DNA of 52,425 nucleotides from Bacteroidota bacterium (GCA_030017895.1 JASEGV010000011.1:1-52425), one strand, 5' to 3'. Counted from the first letter of the stretch, positions 43,306 to 52,326 are shown. The notes: generated by a model not told the origin, from the letters alone. A program made the numbers and translations.

Positions 43306-43695
43306 GTGTTTAAAAATTGTATGGTAATGGCAATCGTAACCATAACAGTATTTTTAATATTCGGTTATTCTTTATCGTGTCGAGATGATAAACATTTGTT
43401 AGATACAAATCAAGACCCTGTAAAACAGAAACCCGCACCACCACCTGGTGGTGATTGTTGTTCAGCATCCATGTGTGGAGTTTCTTATTTAAATTGTGGA
43501 CCATTAAAATGTGACAATCCAGATAGTTGGGTAGGATGGATATGTCAATGGCAACAACCTTTTACGTGTAGGGGGGATGGTAATCCTTTTCATTTTTGCA
43601 GCCATCAATGTTTGGGTTGTATAGGAATAGGTTGCCGATGTTTTTTGTCCGCTTGTTATTGCGGTAGGAGTAATCCACTTTTTAAAGAAATTTAA
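43306..43695 (+). CDS. Small Cys-rich secreted protein, module copy 2
   Basis: A 129-residue protein. I take GTG 43306, which has AGGAG five bases upstream; ATG 43321 is the alternative. The leader ends at a lipobox-like YSLSC (Cys25), less canonical than in copy 1. A Pro-rich spacer (KQKPAPPPGG) precedes about 14 cysteines, ending C-x3-C-x2-C-x4-C-x-C-x4-C-x-C (FCSHQCLGCIGIGCRC then FLSACYC). The C-terminal Cys spacing is almost that of copy 1, the clearest sign of homology. Its TPR-like partner follows after 20 bases. No family recognised. Confidence 0.78.
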   Translation: MFKNCMVMAIVTITVFLIFGYSLSCRDDKHLLDTNQDPVKQKPAPPPGGDCCSASMCGVSYLNCGPLKCDNPDSWVGWICQWQQPFTCRGDGNPFHFCSHQCLGCIGIGCRCFLSACYCGRSNPLFKEI

Positions 43696-43715
43696 AAGAA
43701 GAAAGGAATTAATTA

Positions 43716-44513
43716 ATGAGAATTAATTTAGTTATTCAAATTATCTTCCTATTGATATTTATATTATCAACCGGATTCTCCCAGCCAGGTGAGTCAGATA
43801 AGACTATTGATTTACAGGTTTCAGAAAAAGTAGATTCTATAATAAGGGCATTAAAAATTCCGGATATACGACTTGAACTTTCATTTGAAAATAAAAAAAA
43901 TAAAGATATAATTGATGAATATCGCAATAAGTTTATAATCCGTGCGGAGGAAATTATAAGCCAAAACAAAGTACCCAATAATTTTGAATTCCAAGCCTAT
44001 TTTTACGGAATTTTGGGAGCATATTATATTCCCAAGGATATATTAAAATCGTTCATTTACATGAATAAGGCATTGGAAACTACAGAATTAATTACTGATA
44101 ATAGAATTCTTTATCAAGCTCAGATAGAAACATATTTGTTAACAGCTTTTTTAATGGCAGAAAAATTTAAAGATGCATTACAACTATCCGAGAAATTCAT
44201 TGAAAAATACCCAGGGTTAGGAAGTGGTGCATTAAAGAATGCGGTGGCTACGTACGGTGTTAATTCTTACGCTGAATCCTCAAAAAAATCTGGTGTAACG
44301 TATGAAAAAATGAAGAAATATTTAAATACGCTAAGTGAAAAATACTCAAACGAGATAGCGTGTGCTGCGGATTTTCAATTATTACTCTTAGCACAAGAAC
44401 AAAAAAATAATACTCGGGTTGAAACACTGAAAAATAGAATTTTGACTCGTTATCCAAAAACGTGGGAATACACAATTATTTATGAAAGCTACTTTGATAC
44501 TGTCCTAAAATAA
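43716..44513 (+). CDS. Secreted TPR-like helical protein, module copy 2
   Basis: A 265-residue paralogue of the 42311 gene with a signal peptide (IIFLLIFILSTGFSQ). Copy-specific N-terminal and middle parts keep the landmarks (VDSIIRALKIPDIRLELSFE, NEFQAYFYG-like NNFEFQAYFYGILGAYY). The C-terminal 50 residues, from CAADFQLLLLAQEQ onward, are almost identical to copy 1 in protein and DNA. The match continues past the stop codon into the intergenic repeat. That sharp contrast points to gene conversion or a recombinational junction there. Confidence 0.8.
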   Translation: MRINLVIQIIFLLIFILSTGFSQPGESDKTIDLQVSEKVDSIIRALKIPDIRLELSFENKKNKDIIDEYRNKFIIRAEEIISQNKVPNNFEFQAYFYGILGAYYIPKDILKSFIYMNKALETTELITDNRILYQAQIETYLLTAFLMAEKFKDALQLSEKFIEKYPGLGSGALKNAVATYGVNSYAESSKKSGVTYEKMKKYLNTLSEKYSNEIACAADFQLLLLAQEQKNNTRVETLKNRILTRYPKTWEYTIIYESYFDTVLK

Positions 44514-44705
44514 CAATATTTTAATAGTTGAACCTGTGCTAAATATACGAAACAACAAAAAAAATATCAATAAAATCAAGGGATACAAGGTTTTATTTAA
44601 TGACCGACAAAAACGGGTGGAACGAAAAACTAACTTTTTAATGCGTATAAATCAAAAAATACCTCAAATGAGGTATTGACTTTTGAACTTTTCTGACTTA
44701 TATTA
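44514..44705. repeat. Intergenic direct repeat of the module, copy B
   Basis: Second copy of the region at 43112-43285, with an extra ~18 bases (gaaacaacaaaaaaaat) in its first third. It ends in the third operator-promoter, but no Cys-rich gene follows. Confidence 0.85.
44658..44704 (+). promoter_or_regulatory. Operator-promoter 3 (orphan)
   Basis: The palindrome at 44658-44677 is identical to that of promoter 2, with TTGACT (44676-44681), 17 bases, TATATT (44699-44704). Downstream there is no protein gene on this strand, only a hairpin region. Confidence 0.75.
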
Positions 44706-44710
44706 ACACA

Positions 44711-44800
44711 AAATTTAAAGCCAAAGAGTTAAAAAAATGGTGTGATCGCTCGGGAGGCGGAAAATACCAGGAACTTATAAAAAAACTCTTTGGCTTTTGT
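44711..44800 (+). ncRNA. Possible small RNA or abortive transcript from the orphan promoter
   Basis: Predicted to start about seven bases after the third -10 box. AAAGCCAAAGAGTT (44717-44730) pairs with AACTCTTTGGCTTT (44784-44797) through 14 bp, closing a 53-nt loop that ends near TTTTGTATTTT. The first arm contains the AGCCAAAG leader word shared by the two gene-bearing units. An ATG inside is followed two codons later by TGA. The stem also works on the minus strand, as a terminator for the arginine decarboxylase gene. Transcription from the orphan promoter is not proven. Confidence 0.4.
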
Positions 44801-44817
44801 ATTTTATTAGGCGATAG

Positions 44818-45363
44818 TTACGGAAGGAGAATAGCACAGGATATCACTGTAGTCCATAAACCATTTTTATCACCTTCAGCCGATTGGGTGATATTAAAAG
44901 TTTTAACTATTTTACCACTCATTTTGTATGTTTTTTCGCGTTCATCCCATGCGTCATCAGGATTAAATTCGAGACCTAAGGTGGAAGCAAGCATAGTAGC
45001 TGCTAAATCTTCAGCATATTCACCTGCCTTCTCGTCAGTCTCTCCAAACGGATGATGCTCTGACAGGTAACCGTATTGAGTTGCATCTGCCGGAGTTGCT
45101 ACACCAATCGAAGCCGCAATCAAGCGGTTCGGTTCATTTGTGGAGTTTCGAGCCATTACACAAAATGTAATTTCGCCCGGTTGCAATAATTTTGAACCCT
45201 CATCAACTGTTACTCTTTTACAACCGGGGGGAAAAATGCTCGATACAGTTACTAAATTACTTTTCTCGATCTTAGCATCGCGTAATGCAATTTCGAAAGA
45301 TTGAAGGTAGTCTTTATGTTTACCTACTCCTTTTGTAAAAAATATTTTTGCGGGAACATACAA
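44818..45363 (-). CDS. pdaD: Pyruvoyl-dependent arginine decarboxylase
   Basis: A 181-residue proenzyme: [20 protein letters not shown], then [14 protein letters not shown] with the self-cleavage Ser-Ser (S41-S42), which yields a pyruvoyl group on the new beta-chain terminus. [27 protein letters not shown] and [14 protein letters not shown] follow, together with the C-terminal Glu region. It makes agmatine from arginine, the first step of polyamine synthesis. This archaeal-type enzyme is known in Chlorobi, Bacteroidetes and Chlamydiae. It lies 24 bases after tyrS in the same direction. Confidence 0.95.
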   Translation of the reverse strand: MYVPAKIFFTKGVGKHKDYLQSFEIALRDAKIEKSNLVTVSSIFPPGCKRVTVDEGSKLLQPGEITFCVMARNSTNEPNRLIAASIGVATPADATQYGYLSEHHPFGETDEKAGEYAEDLAATMLASTLGLEFNPDDAWDEREKTYKMSGKIVKTFNITQSAEGDKNGLWTTVISCAILLP

Positions 45364-45387
45364 TTTATCATCTCCATTTATTATTGA

Positions 45388-46605
45388 TTATTTATTTTTT
45401 TCAGTTACTATTTTTAAAAATCTTCTTTTACCAATTTTTACAATAAAATTACTTACAAGCGGTATCATCTGGTTTACATCTGTTATCCGGTTTCCATCGA
45501 TACTTACACCCCCCTGCTCAACAAGCCGGCGTGCATCTGATTTTGATGTAGCAAGTTTTGTATCAGTTAATATCTGTATTACATTCATTTCTTTTTCATT
45601 TGTTTCGAGTATGAATTCATCGATGGTATCCGGAATTTCTTTCTGCACAAATATTCTATCAAATTCTTCTTCAGCTTTTCGTGCCTCATCATCCGACCAA
45701 TAAAGTGAAACAAGTGATCGAGCTAAAAACCTTTTCGTTTCGCGCGGATTGGTTGTAACCCGTTCTTTGATTTTATTTAAATCATCAGTCTCTATATCTG
45801 TAGTCAACAAAAAGTAATCGTAAATAAGCTTATCGGGTATCGAAAGGGTTTTTCCGTAAATTTCTTTTGGCGATTCGGCTACACCAATATAATTATCCAG
45901 CGATTTGCTCATCTTTTCGACGCCATCGGTTCCGGTAAGTATCGGAAGCATAATTGCTACTTGAGGGTCGAGTCCGAATTCTCTTTGAATATCTCTACCG
46001 ACTAATAGATTAAATTTTTGATCTGTGCCGCCTAATTCAACATCGGCTTTAATTGCCACCGAATCCATCGCCTGTGCTAGTGGGTACAAAAATTCGTGAA
46101 CGCTGATCGGCTCACCATCCCGGTACCGTTTTTCAAAATCGTCTCTTTCCAACATTCTTGCAACGGTATATTTACTGGCAAGCGCAATTACGTCAGCAAA
46201 GGTCATACTTGCCAACCATTCTGAGTTATAAAGCATTTTGATATTTTTTGTTGAAAGAATTTTTGTCGCTTGTTCAAAATAACTTTGTCCGTTTTTGCGT
46301 GTCTCGTCCAGTGTCAGTGATGGGCGTGTTTTACTTTTGCCCGACGGGTCGCCAATCATTCCGGTAAAGTCGCCTACTATCAATATTGCCTCGTGTCCTA
46401 AATCCTGGAAGTGGCGAAGTTTACGGAGAACTACGGAATGCCCCAAATGTAAATCGGGACGGCTCGGGTCGCAGCCGAGTTTAATTTTTAATGGCGTTTG
46501 AGTTTTAATGGACTTCTCGATTTTGGCAACTAAAGTATCTTCGGGAATTATCTCGAAGACTCCCCGCTTAATGAGGTCCATCTGTTCGTTTAAGGTAGGA
46601 AACAA
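45388..46605 (-). CDS. tyrS: Tyrosyl-tRNA synthetase
   Basis: A 405-residue class I synthetase with HLGHSVVLRKLRHFQDLGH (the HIGH-type site), GDFTGMIGDPSGKS, GGTDQKFNLLVGRD and KMSKSLDNYIG. The C-terminal S4 RNA-binding domain (DARRLVEQGGVSIDG) completes it. The ~400-residue length, HLGH site and S4 domain fit the TyrRZ-like bacterial branch. It charges tRNA-Tyr in the cytoplasm. It may be co-transcribed with smpB upstream, 34 bases away. Confidence 0.96.
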   Translation of the reverse strand: MFPTLNEQMDLIKRGVFEIIPEDTLVAKIEKSIKTQTPLKIKLGCDPSRPDLHLGHSVVLRKLRHFQDLGHEAILIVGDFTGMIGDPSGKSKTRPSLTLDETRKNGQSYFEQATKILSTKNIKMLYNSEWLASMTFADVIALASKYTVARMLERDDFEKRYRDGEPISVHEFLYPLAQAMDSVAIKADVELGGTDQKFNLLVGRDIQREFGLDPQVAIMLPILTGTDGVEKMSKSLDNYIGVAESPKEIYGKTLSIPDKLIYDYFLLTTDIETDDLNKIKERVTTNPRETKRFLARSLVSLYWSDDEARKAEEEFDRIFVQKEIPDTIDEFILETNEKEMNVIQILTDTKLATSKSDARRLVEQGGVSIDGNRITDVNQMIPLVSNFIVKIGKRRFLKIVTEKNK

Positions 46606-46639
46606 TTCTTAATTTATTCTCTTGATTATTTTATAAAAT

Positions 46640-47101
46640 TTAAATACCGTATTTTCTTCTTACTTCGCGTTCGGTTTCACGTTTGGCTATGGCTTCCCGT
46701 TTGTCGAACATCTTTTTTCCGCGGGCAAGGGCTAACTCAACTTTTATTCTGTTGTTTTTTAGATAAACTTGAGTCGGAACTAAAGTAGTTCCTTCTTCCT
46801 GAAGTTTGCCGATGAGGCGTCTAATTTCACGTTTATTGAGCAAAAGCTTCCGATCGCGTTTAGGGTCGTGGTTGTTACGACTTGCTTGGTCAAACGGGCT
46901 AATATGCATGTTTTCAAGCCATACTTCGCCACCTCTTATCTTGGCAAAACTGTCTAACAAATTTGCATTTCCAAGACGCAGCGATTTTACTTCAGTTCCT
47001 TTGAGCACTATTCCAACCTCATAAGTTTCTATTATGTAGAAATCGTGCCGCGCTTTTCTATTGTGAATTAGAACTTTTTCTTCGCTTGTTTCAGATGCCA
47101 T
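46640..47101 (-). CDS. smpB: SsrA-binding protein
   Basis: I start at ATG 47101 (MASETSEEKVLIHNRKARHD); a TTG three codons upstream is possible but less likely. The 153-residue protein has the SmpB core: NRKARHDFYIIETYEVGIVL, GTEVKSLRLGNANLLDSFA, GEVWLENMHISPF, DPKRDRKLLLNKREI and the basic tail MFDKREAIAKRETEREVRRK. It brings tmRNA to stalled ribosomes. No SD-like site is evident. The tmRNA gene itself is not in the window. Confidence 0.96.
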   Translation of the reverse strand: MASETSEEKVLIHNRKARHDFYIIETYEVGIVLKGTEVKSLRLGNANLLDSFAKIRGGEVWLENMHISPFDQASRNNHDPKRDRKLLLNKREIRRLIGKLQEEGTTLVPTQVYLKNNRIKVELALARGKKMFDKREAIAKRETEREVRRKYGI

Positions 47102-47123
47102 TTTGTTCAATTTTTACGATGCA

Positions 47124-47152
47124 ATTATAATAAATTTGTGAGGTAAATGCAA
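47124..47152 (-). promoter_or_regulatory. Promoter of smpB
   Basis: On the minus strand TTGCAT (47152-47147), 17 bases, TATAAT (47129-47124). The start codon at 47101 follows after about 23 bases, so the leader is very short. Confidence 0.55.
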
Positions 47153-47233
47153 TGATATTTTTTTTAATTCAGCTTTATTTTTTATATATTAAACACAAAC
47201 AATTTTATAAATAATTTTAGAGAGGATGTAATA

Positions 47234-48289
47234 ATGACTATAAAAGATATTGAAAAACTGTTAGGTAACGAAGCCGAAAGCTTACTCGCACATAAATGTA
47301 CTGGGATTCCAAAAGAGATGCTTCATCTCCCATCGCCCAATTTTGTTGATAAAATATTTGCCGATTCCGACCGTTCGATTGCAACACTACGAAGTTTGCA
47401 AACATTGTTCAGTAACGGAAGATTGGCTGGCACCGGCTTTCTTTCTATTCTACCTGTTGATCAGGGAATTGAACACACAGCCGGGGCCTCGTTTGCACCC
47501 AACCCGATTTATTTCGACCCTGAAAACATAGTTAAACTTGCCATCGAAGGGGGCTGTAATGCGGTTGCTTCGACATTGGGTGTTTTAGGAATTGTCGCTC
47601 GGAAATACGCACACAAAATTCCCTTCATCTTAAAATTCAATCATAACGAACTGCTCACTTATCCAACCAAACACGACCAAATCATCTTCGCCAATATCAG
47701 ACAAGCTTACCATATGGGTGCGGTTGCCGTAGGTGCAACTATTTACTTCGGTTCGCCTGAATCAACAAGACAAATTCAAGAAGTCTCCGAAATGTTCCAT
47801 CAAGCTCACGAGATGGGAATGGCAACAATACTCTGGTGCTATTTACGCAATCCAGCTTTCCAAACCAGCGATAAGGATTATCATTTAGCTGCCGACTTAA
47901 CAGGTCAAGCCGACCATTTAGGAGCCACAATCGAAGCTGATATCATCAAGCAAAAGATGCCCGAGAACAACGGCGGATTTACAGCTCTTAAATTCTCAAA
48001 GTCGCACAAAAAAATGTACACCGAATTATGCTCAGACCACCCTATCGATTTAACAAGGTATCAGGTTGCTAACGGTTATATGGGAAGAATCGGTTTGATA
48101 AATTCAGGTGGCGCATCGGGCGAAAACGATTTTGCAGAAGCTGTTCGTACTGCTGTTATCAATAAACGCGCTGGCGGTATGGGCTTGATCTCAGGTAGGA
48201 AAGCTTTCCAAAGACCTATGAACGAAGGGGCAAAAATTCTAAATGCGATTCAAGATGTATATCTATCTAAAGATGTTACTGTAGCATAA
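47234..48289 (+). CDS. fbaB: Class I fructose-bisphosphate aldolase (DhnA/FbaB type)
   Basis: A 351-residue protein. It shows [78 protein letters not shown] and [20 protein letters not shown]. The text is typical of the bacterial/archaeal class I enzymes, which use a Schiff-base Lys (probably in a strand near TALKFSKS). It cleaves fructose-1,6-bisphosphate in glycolysis and gluconeogenesis. GAGAGGATG precedes the start. The penicillin acylase gene begins at the base after its stop. Confidence 0.94.
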   Translation: MTIKDIEKLLGNEAESLLAHKCTGIPKEMLHLPSPNFVDKIFADSDRSIATLRSLQTLFSNGRLAGTGFLSILPVDQGIEHTAGASFAPNPIYFDPENIVKLAIEGGCNAVASTLGVLGIVARKYAHKIPFILKFNHNELLTYPTKHDQIIFANIRQAYHMGAVAVGATIYFGSPESTRQIQEVSEMFHQAHEMGMATILWCYLRNPAFQTSDKDYHLAADLTGQADHLGATIEADIIKQKMPENNGGFTALKFSKSHKKMYTELCSDHPIDLTRYQVANGYMGRIGLINSGGASGENDFAEAVRTAVINKRAGGMGLISGRKAFQRPMNEGAKILNAIQDVYLSKDVTVA

Positions 48290-50743
48290 ATGACGAAGCC
48301 GCTAAAAATCACTTTAGGGATTTTAGGCAGTGCAATTATTATACTAATCGCTTTAATCTTTTTCCTAAAATATTTAGTTACTAAATCGTTTCCCGAATAC
48401 GAGGGTAAAATAAATGTAGAAGGAATAAACGGCGCGGTTACTATCTACCGCGATGAGTTCGGTGTACCGCATATATTTGCTGACAACGAACACGACTTGA
48501 TGTTTACAGCAGGATATGTCCAAGCTCAAGACCGTTTATGGCAGATGGATATTTCGAGACGAGCCGGCGAAGGACGCTTAGCTGAAGTTTTAGGAAGTTC
48601 TGCAGCCGGTTTCGACAGGCTTTTTCGAACTTTGAACCTGACTGAAATTGTCTCGAAAATAGAAGCCGAGTTGCCGCCCGAAGTCAACTCAGCTTTAAGA
48701 GCTTATTCCGACGGTGTAAATGCTTTCATTCGGGAAAATCAGGGGAATTTTCCCATCGAGTTTGATATGTTAGGATACGAACCTGAATTATGGAAAGTCG
48801 AGCACAGCCTGCTTCTCTCACGCCTAATGGCTTGGGATTTAAATTTGGCTTGGTGGGTCGATTTGACGATGGGGGCGCTGACGGATAAATTCGGATACGA
48901 AAAAGCGAAGGAATTACTTCCGGTTTATCCCGCAGAAGCACCGACGATAGTTGGGGGAAAGTTGCAGGAAAAAAAAGTTGTACGGAATACCACGCACAAC
49001 CTACTCGACACTCCGGATATTTCAGGTTTTAAACATCTCGTACAACAGTATCGAAATTATTTTGGCATTAATGGTTCGGCAACAGGAAGTAATGCCTGGG
49101 TAATTTCTTCTGCAAAATCGGCAAGCGGCAAACCGATATTGGCTAACGATCCGCATCTCGGTTTACCTGCACCGTCAAAGTGGTACGAGATGCATCTCTC
49201 GGCGCCCGGTTGGAATGTAGCCGGCTGTGCTATTCCCGGAACTCCCTTTATCGTCATTGGCAGCAATGATCGAATCGCCTGGGGTTTGACTAATGCTATG
49301 ATTGATGAAACCGATTTCTATATTGTAACAACCGACACTACTAATCCAAACTTGTATAATTACGAAAAAAAATTGATCCCGATTAAGAACCGTGAGGAAG
49401 TAATATATATTGGAAAAGAGGATAGTTTAGAATTTACGATTCGCGAAACTCATCACGGGCCGATAATCAGCGACCTCCATCCAGCCCTGATGACAAAAGC
49501 AAATCCCCAAAATAAATTAGTTGCGATGCGTTGGTGCGGATTTGAAGTCAGCCAGGAACCTTATGCTTTTTACCTGATCAACAAAGCAAGTAATAAAGAA
49601 GAGTTTGAAAATGGCCTGAAACATTTTGCTGTTCCGGGGCAAAATTTTATTTATGCAGATATAGAGGGAAATATCGGTCATTGGACAGCAGCAAAAATTC
49701 CGCTGCGTGGAAATTTCAATCCCACATTTCCGCTTCCCGGATGGTCGAAAGAGTATGAGTGGAAGGGCTTTGTCAGCTACGAACAATTACCAAAACTTTG
49801 GAATCCGCCTGAACAATTTATAGCAACTGCAAATAATAAAATTGCCGATAATACTTCTTACTTTATTTCAAATCTCTTTATGCCCCCTTCGCGCATCGAA
49901 AGAATAAACGAACTTCTAAACGAAGCACCTTTATTTTCTGTAGAAGATTTTAAAAGAATGCAGTTGGATTACATCTCACCACATGCCCGCAATCTTACAA
50001 GGTTAATTACAAATACATTCAGCGAATATCCTGTAACAGATTCAGATATAAAGTCGACTCTCGAATATTTGAACAATTGGGATTTCAAACACTCGCCAAC
50101 CGATGTCGCTTCAACGATTTTTAATATGTTCTTCGTAAAACTAATTCATAACACTTTCGAAGATGAGATGGGGAAAGAAATTTTGAATGATTACATGTTT
50201 TTTTCTGCTGTGCCAATTATAGTTGTTGATAAAATATTTTCTGCTGATTCATCAGGTTGGTTCGACAATGTTAACACGGAACGGGTAGAAACAAAGTCGG
50301 ATATAATCAAAAAAAGTTTTTCCGATGCCCTTGCACAGCTTCGAACTGATATAAATCCGGAATTAAAAAATTGGCAGTGGGGTGTTTTGCATTCGGTTAC
50401 TTTTGAACACCTGTTCGGCAAACGAAAACCTCTCGATAAAGTTTTTAATATAGGACCTTTTCCGGTTGGTGGTTCGACAAACACAATAAACAACGGCGAG
50501 TACAATTTCAGTCGTCCGTTCAAAAACGTTGTGGGTCCCTCAACCCGCCAGATAGTCGATTTAGCAAGACCTTTGAGCAGGTTTAGTGTCCTAACCACGG
50601 GACAATCGGGACAGCCGCTTAATAAGCATTATTCCGACCAAACATTGTTGTGGTTAAACGGCGATTATAAAATCGTTTCAATGAATCGAAATGAGATTGA
50701 AAATTCAGGTTGGAATAAATTGGTATTAGCTCCGCAAAAATAA
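48290..50743 (+). CDS. Penicillin acylase family protein (N-terminal nucleophile hydrolase)
   Basis: An 817-residue protein with a membrane segment at residues ~7-28, then the alpha-chain region (VTIYRDEFGVPHIFADNEHD, GYVQAQDRLWQMDISRRAGEGRL). The autocatalytic site GSATGSNAWV has nucleophile S267, which becomes the beta-chain N-terminus after processing. PILANDPHLGL, IAWGLTNAMIDETDFYI and the C-terminal VGGSTNTINN complete the Ntn fold. Relatives cleave amides such as penicillins, acyl-homoserine lactones or lipid amides; the substrate is unknown. Probably anchored in the inner membrane facing the periplasm. It directly follows the aldolase stop. Confidence 0.93.
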   Translation: MTKPLKITLGILGSAIIILIALIFFLKYLVTKSFPEYEGKINVEGINGAVTIYRDEFGVPHIFADNEHDLMFTAGYVQAQDRLWQMDISRRAGEGRLAEVLGSSAAGFDRLFRTLNLTEIVSKIEAELPPEVNSALRAYSDGVNAFIRENQGNFPIEFDMLGYEPELWKVEHSLLLSRLMAWDLNLAWWVDLTMGALTDKFGYEKAKELLPVYPAEAPTIVGGKLQEKKVVRNTTHNLLDTPDISGFKHLVQQYRNYFGINGSATGSNAWVISSAKSASGKPILANDPHLGLPAPSKWYEMHLSAPGWNVAGCAIPGTPFIVIGSNDRIAWGLTNAMIDETDFYIVTTDTTNPNLYNYEKKLIPIKNREEVIYIGKEDSLEFTIRETHHGPIISDLHPALMTKANPQNKLVAMRWCGFEVSQEPYAFYLINKASNKEEFENGLKHFAVPGQNFIYADIEGNIGHWTAAKIPLRGNFNPTFPLPGWSKEYEWKGFVSYEQLPKLWNPPEQFIATANNKIADNTSYFISNLFMPPSRIERINELLNEAPLFSVEDFKRMQLDYISPHARNLTRLITNTFSEYPVTDSDIKSTLEYLNNWDFKHSPTDVASTIFNMFFVKLIHNTFEDEMGKEILNDYMFFSAVPIIVVDKIFSADSSGWFDNVNTERVETKSDIIKKSFSDALAQLRTDINPELKNWQWGVLHSVTFEHLFGKRKPLDKVFNIGPFPVGGSTNTINNGEYNFSRPFKNVVGPSTRQIVDLARPLSRFSVLTTGQSGQPLNKHYSDQTLLWLNGDYKIVSMNRNEIENSGWNKLVLAPQK

Positions 50744-50753
50744 TGAGGCCTAA

Positions 50754-51491
50754 ATGTTTTCAGAAAAATTAATTCAAAAATTAAAAGCAGCTGAATCGGT
50801 CGTGTTTTTTACAGGAGCCGGAATATCAGCAGAAAGCGGAGTGCCGACTTTCCGCGGTGATGAGGGGCTTTGGAAAAAATTTAAACCTGAAGAGCTTGCC
50901 AACTTCGATGCTTTTTTAAGAAATACTGAACTTGTTTGGGAGTGGTACAAATACCGGAAGCAAATTATTGCAAACGTTCAGCCAAACCCGGGTCATTATG
51001 CAATTGTAGAGTTTGAAAAATTATATAAAAACTTTGCAATCATCACGCAAAACGTGGACAATTTACATCGGCGGGCAGGGAGTAAAAATATATTCGAGTT
51101 GCACGGAAACATACAACTCAACTATTGTATAAAATGCAGGAAAGATTTTTCGGATGAATTGATTTTATCAAATGCTGAAATCCCAAAGTGCGATGTCTGC
51201 GCCGGATTAATCCGTCCGGGGGTTGTATGGTTCGGAGAAATGCTGCCCGAAGACCAGTGGAACGGAGCTGAAAGGGCTGCACTTTCAGCAGATTTGTTTT
51301 TCTCTGTCGGAACTTCGGGTATTGTTTATCCGGCGGCTTCGTTACCATATTTAGCAAAGCGGAACGGAGCTTATATTGTAGAAGTCAATCCCGACCCCAC
51401 ACCTATTACGGAAATTGCCGATGAATTTTTATGCGGAAAGTCGGGCGAGATTTTACCTCAAATTGTTAAAATAATTTCCAATGAAAAATAA
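50754..51491 (+). CDS. cobB: NAD-dependent protein deacylase (sirtuin)
   Basis: A 245-residue sirtuin with the NAD site FFTGAGISAESGVPTFRG, ITQNVDNLHRRAG, and catalytic H117 in ELHGN. A four-Cys zinc site (NYCIKCRKDF and PKCDVCAG), GVVWFGEMLP and the SVGTSGIVYPAASLP loop follow. The E-W-Y-K-Y-R (EWYKYRK) stretch is typical of class III/U bacterial types acting on acetyl- or succinyl-lysine. It starts ten bases after the acylase gene and overlaps the prephenate dehydratase start by 11 bases. Confidence 0.95.
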   Translation: MFSEKLIQKLKAAESVVFFTGAGISAESGVPTFRGDEGLWKKFKPEELANFDAFLRNTELVWEWYKYRKQIIANVQPNPGHYAIVEFEKLYKNFAIITQNVDNLHRRAGSKNIFELHGNIQLNYCIKCRKDFSDELILSNAEIPKCDVCAGLIRPGVVWFGEMLPEDQWNGAERAALSADLFFSVGTSGIVYPAASLPYLAKRNGAYIVEVNPDPTPITEIADEFLCGKSGEILPQIVKIISNEK

Positions 51492-52326
51492 ACAAGAAAG
51501 AAATACTAACCGCATAGTTGCGTTTCAAGGAGAAGATGGCGCATATTCACAGGAAGCTATTTTTAAGATTTTCGGACCATATACGCATACGTTACCTTGT
51601 CGTACTTTCGAGGATATTTTTAAGTCGGTTGAAAACGAAAAAGCTGAATTAGGTTTACTTCCCATCGAAAATTCTACAGCAGGTGCTATAAACCAATCGT
51701 ACGATCTGCTTTTAGATCACGATCTTAAAATATCTGGCGAGATAATTTTTCGGGTTCGCCACGCCCTGCTTGCTGCGAATGGGACCACACTTGAAAATAT
51801 TAGAAGGGTGTATTCACATCCGCAGGCGCTTGCCCAGTGCGAACAGTTTATAGCATCGCACAGTTGGGAAGCGGTATCGGTTTACGACACTGCAGGTGCA
51901 GCACGGCAACTCGCGGTATCGGGCGAACCTGACGCAGCAGCAATCGCAAGCGAAACTGCTGCACGGTTATACGGTCTGCAAATTCTTGCCACCGGCGTTG
52001 AAGATTTATCAAATAACTTTACACGTTTTTTTGTGATTGGAAATTCTGAGTTGCCGCGGACAGAAAAATCGAAAACCTCAATTGTGTTTACAACAGAGAA
52101 TGTTCCCGGCGCTTTGTACGATTGTCTTGGTTATCTTGCATTGCGTAGAATTAATTTAACCAAACTCGAATCGCGTCCTGACCGCCGGAACCCTTGGCAT
52201 TATGTGTTCTATCTTGATTTTGAAGGACACCGCGAAGACCAACTCTGTCGCGATATGTTAAACGATTTACAAAATAAATCATCGTTTCTCAAAGTGTTAG
52301 GTTCTTATCCTGCTACAGACATTTGA
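51481..52326 (+). CDS. pheA: Prephenate dehydratase
   Basis: A 281-residue monofunctional enzyme without a chorismate mutase domain. The catalytic part shows VAFQGEDGAYSQEAIFKIFG, ELGLLPIENSTAGAINQSYD, VYSHPQALAQCEQFI, and the TRF motif in LSNNFTRFFVIG. A C-terminal ACT domain (TTENVPGALYDCLGYLALR, then NLTKLESRP) senses phenylalanine. It converts prephenate to phenylpyruvate for phenylalanine synthesis. Its ATG overlaps the sirtuin stop, so translation is coupled. Confidence 0.96.
   Translation: MKNKQERNTNRIVAFQGEDGAYSQEAIFKIFGPYTHTLPCRTFEDIFKSVENEKAELGLLPIENSTAGAINQSYDLLLDHDLKISGEIIFRVRHALLAANGTTLENIRRVYSHPQALAQCEQFIASHSWEAVSVYDTAGAARQLAVSGEPDAAAIASETAARLYGLQILATGVEDLSNNFTRFFVIGNSELPRTEKSKTSIVFTTENVPGALYDCLGYLALRRINLTKLESRPDRRNPWHYVFYLDFEGHREDQLCRDMLNDLQNKSSFLKVLGSYPATDI

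Noticed and set aside
43112-44705. CRISPR array, from repeated blocks in this region
   Set aside because: Only two long copies exist, carrying promoters and gene ends; there are no short regular repeats with spacers and no cas genes.
44717-44900. Plus-strand open frame KAKELKKWCDRSGGGKYQ reading into the decarboxylase region
   Set aside because: It has no start codon at a sensible place and becomes antisense to the well-supported decarboxylase gene.
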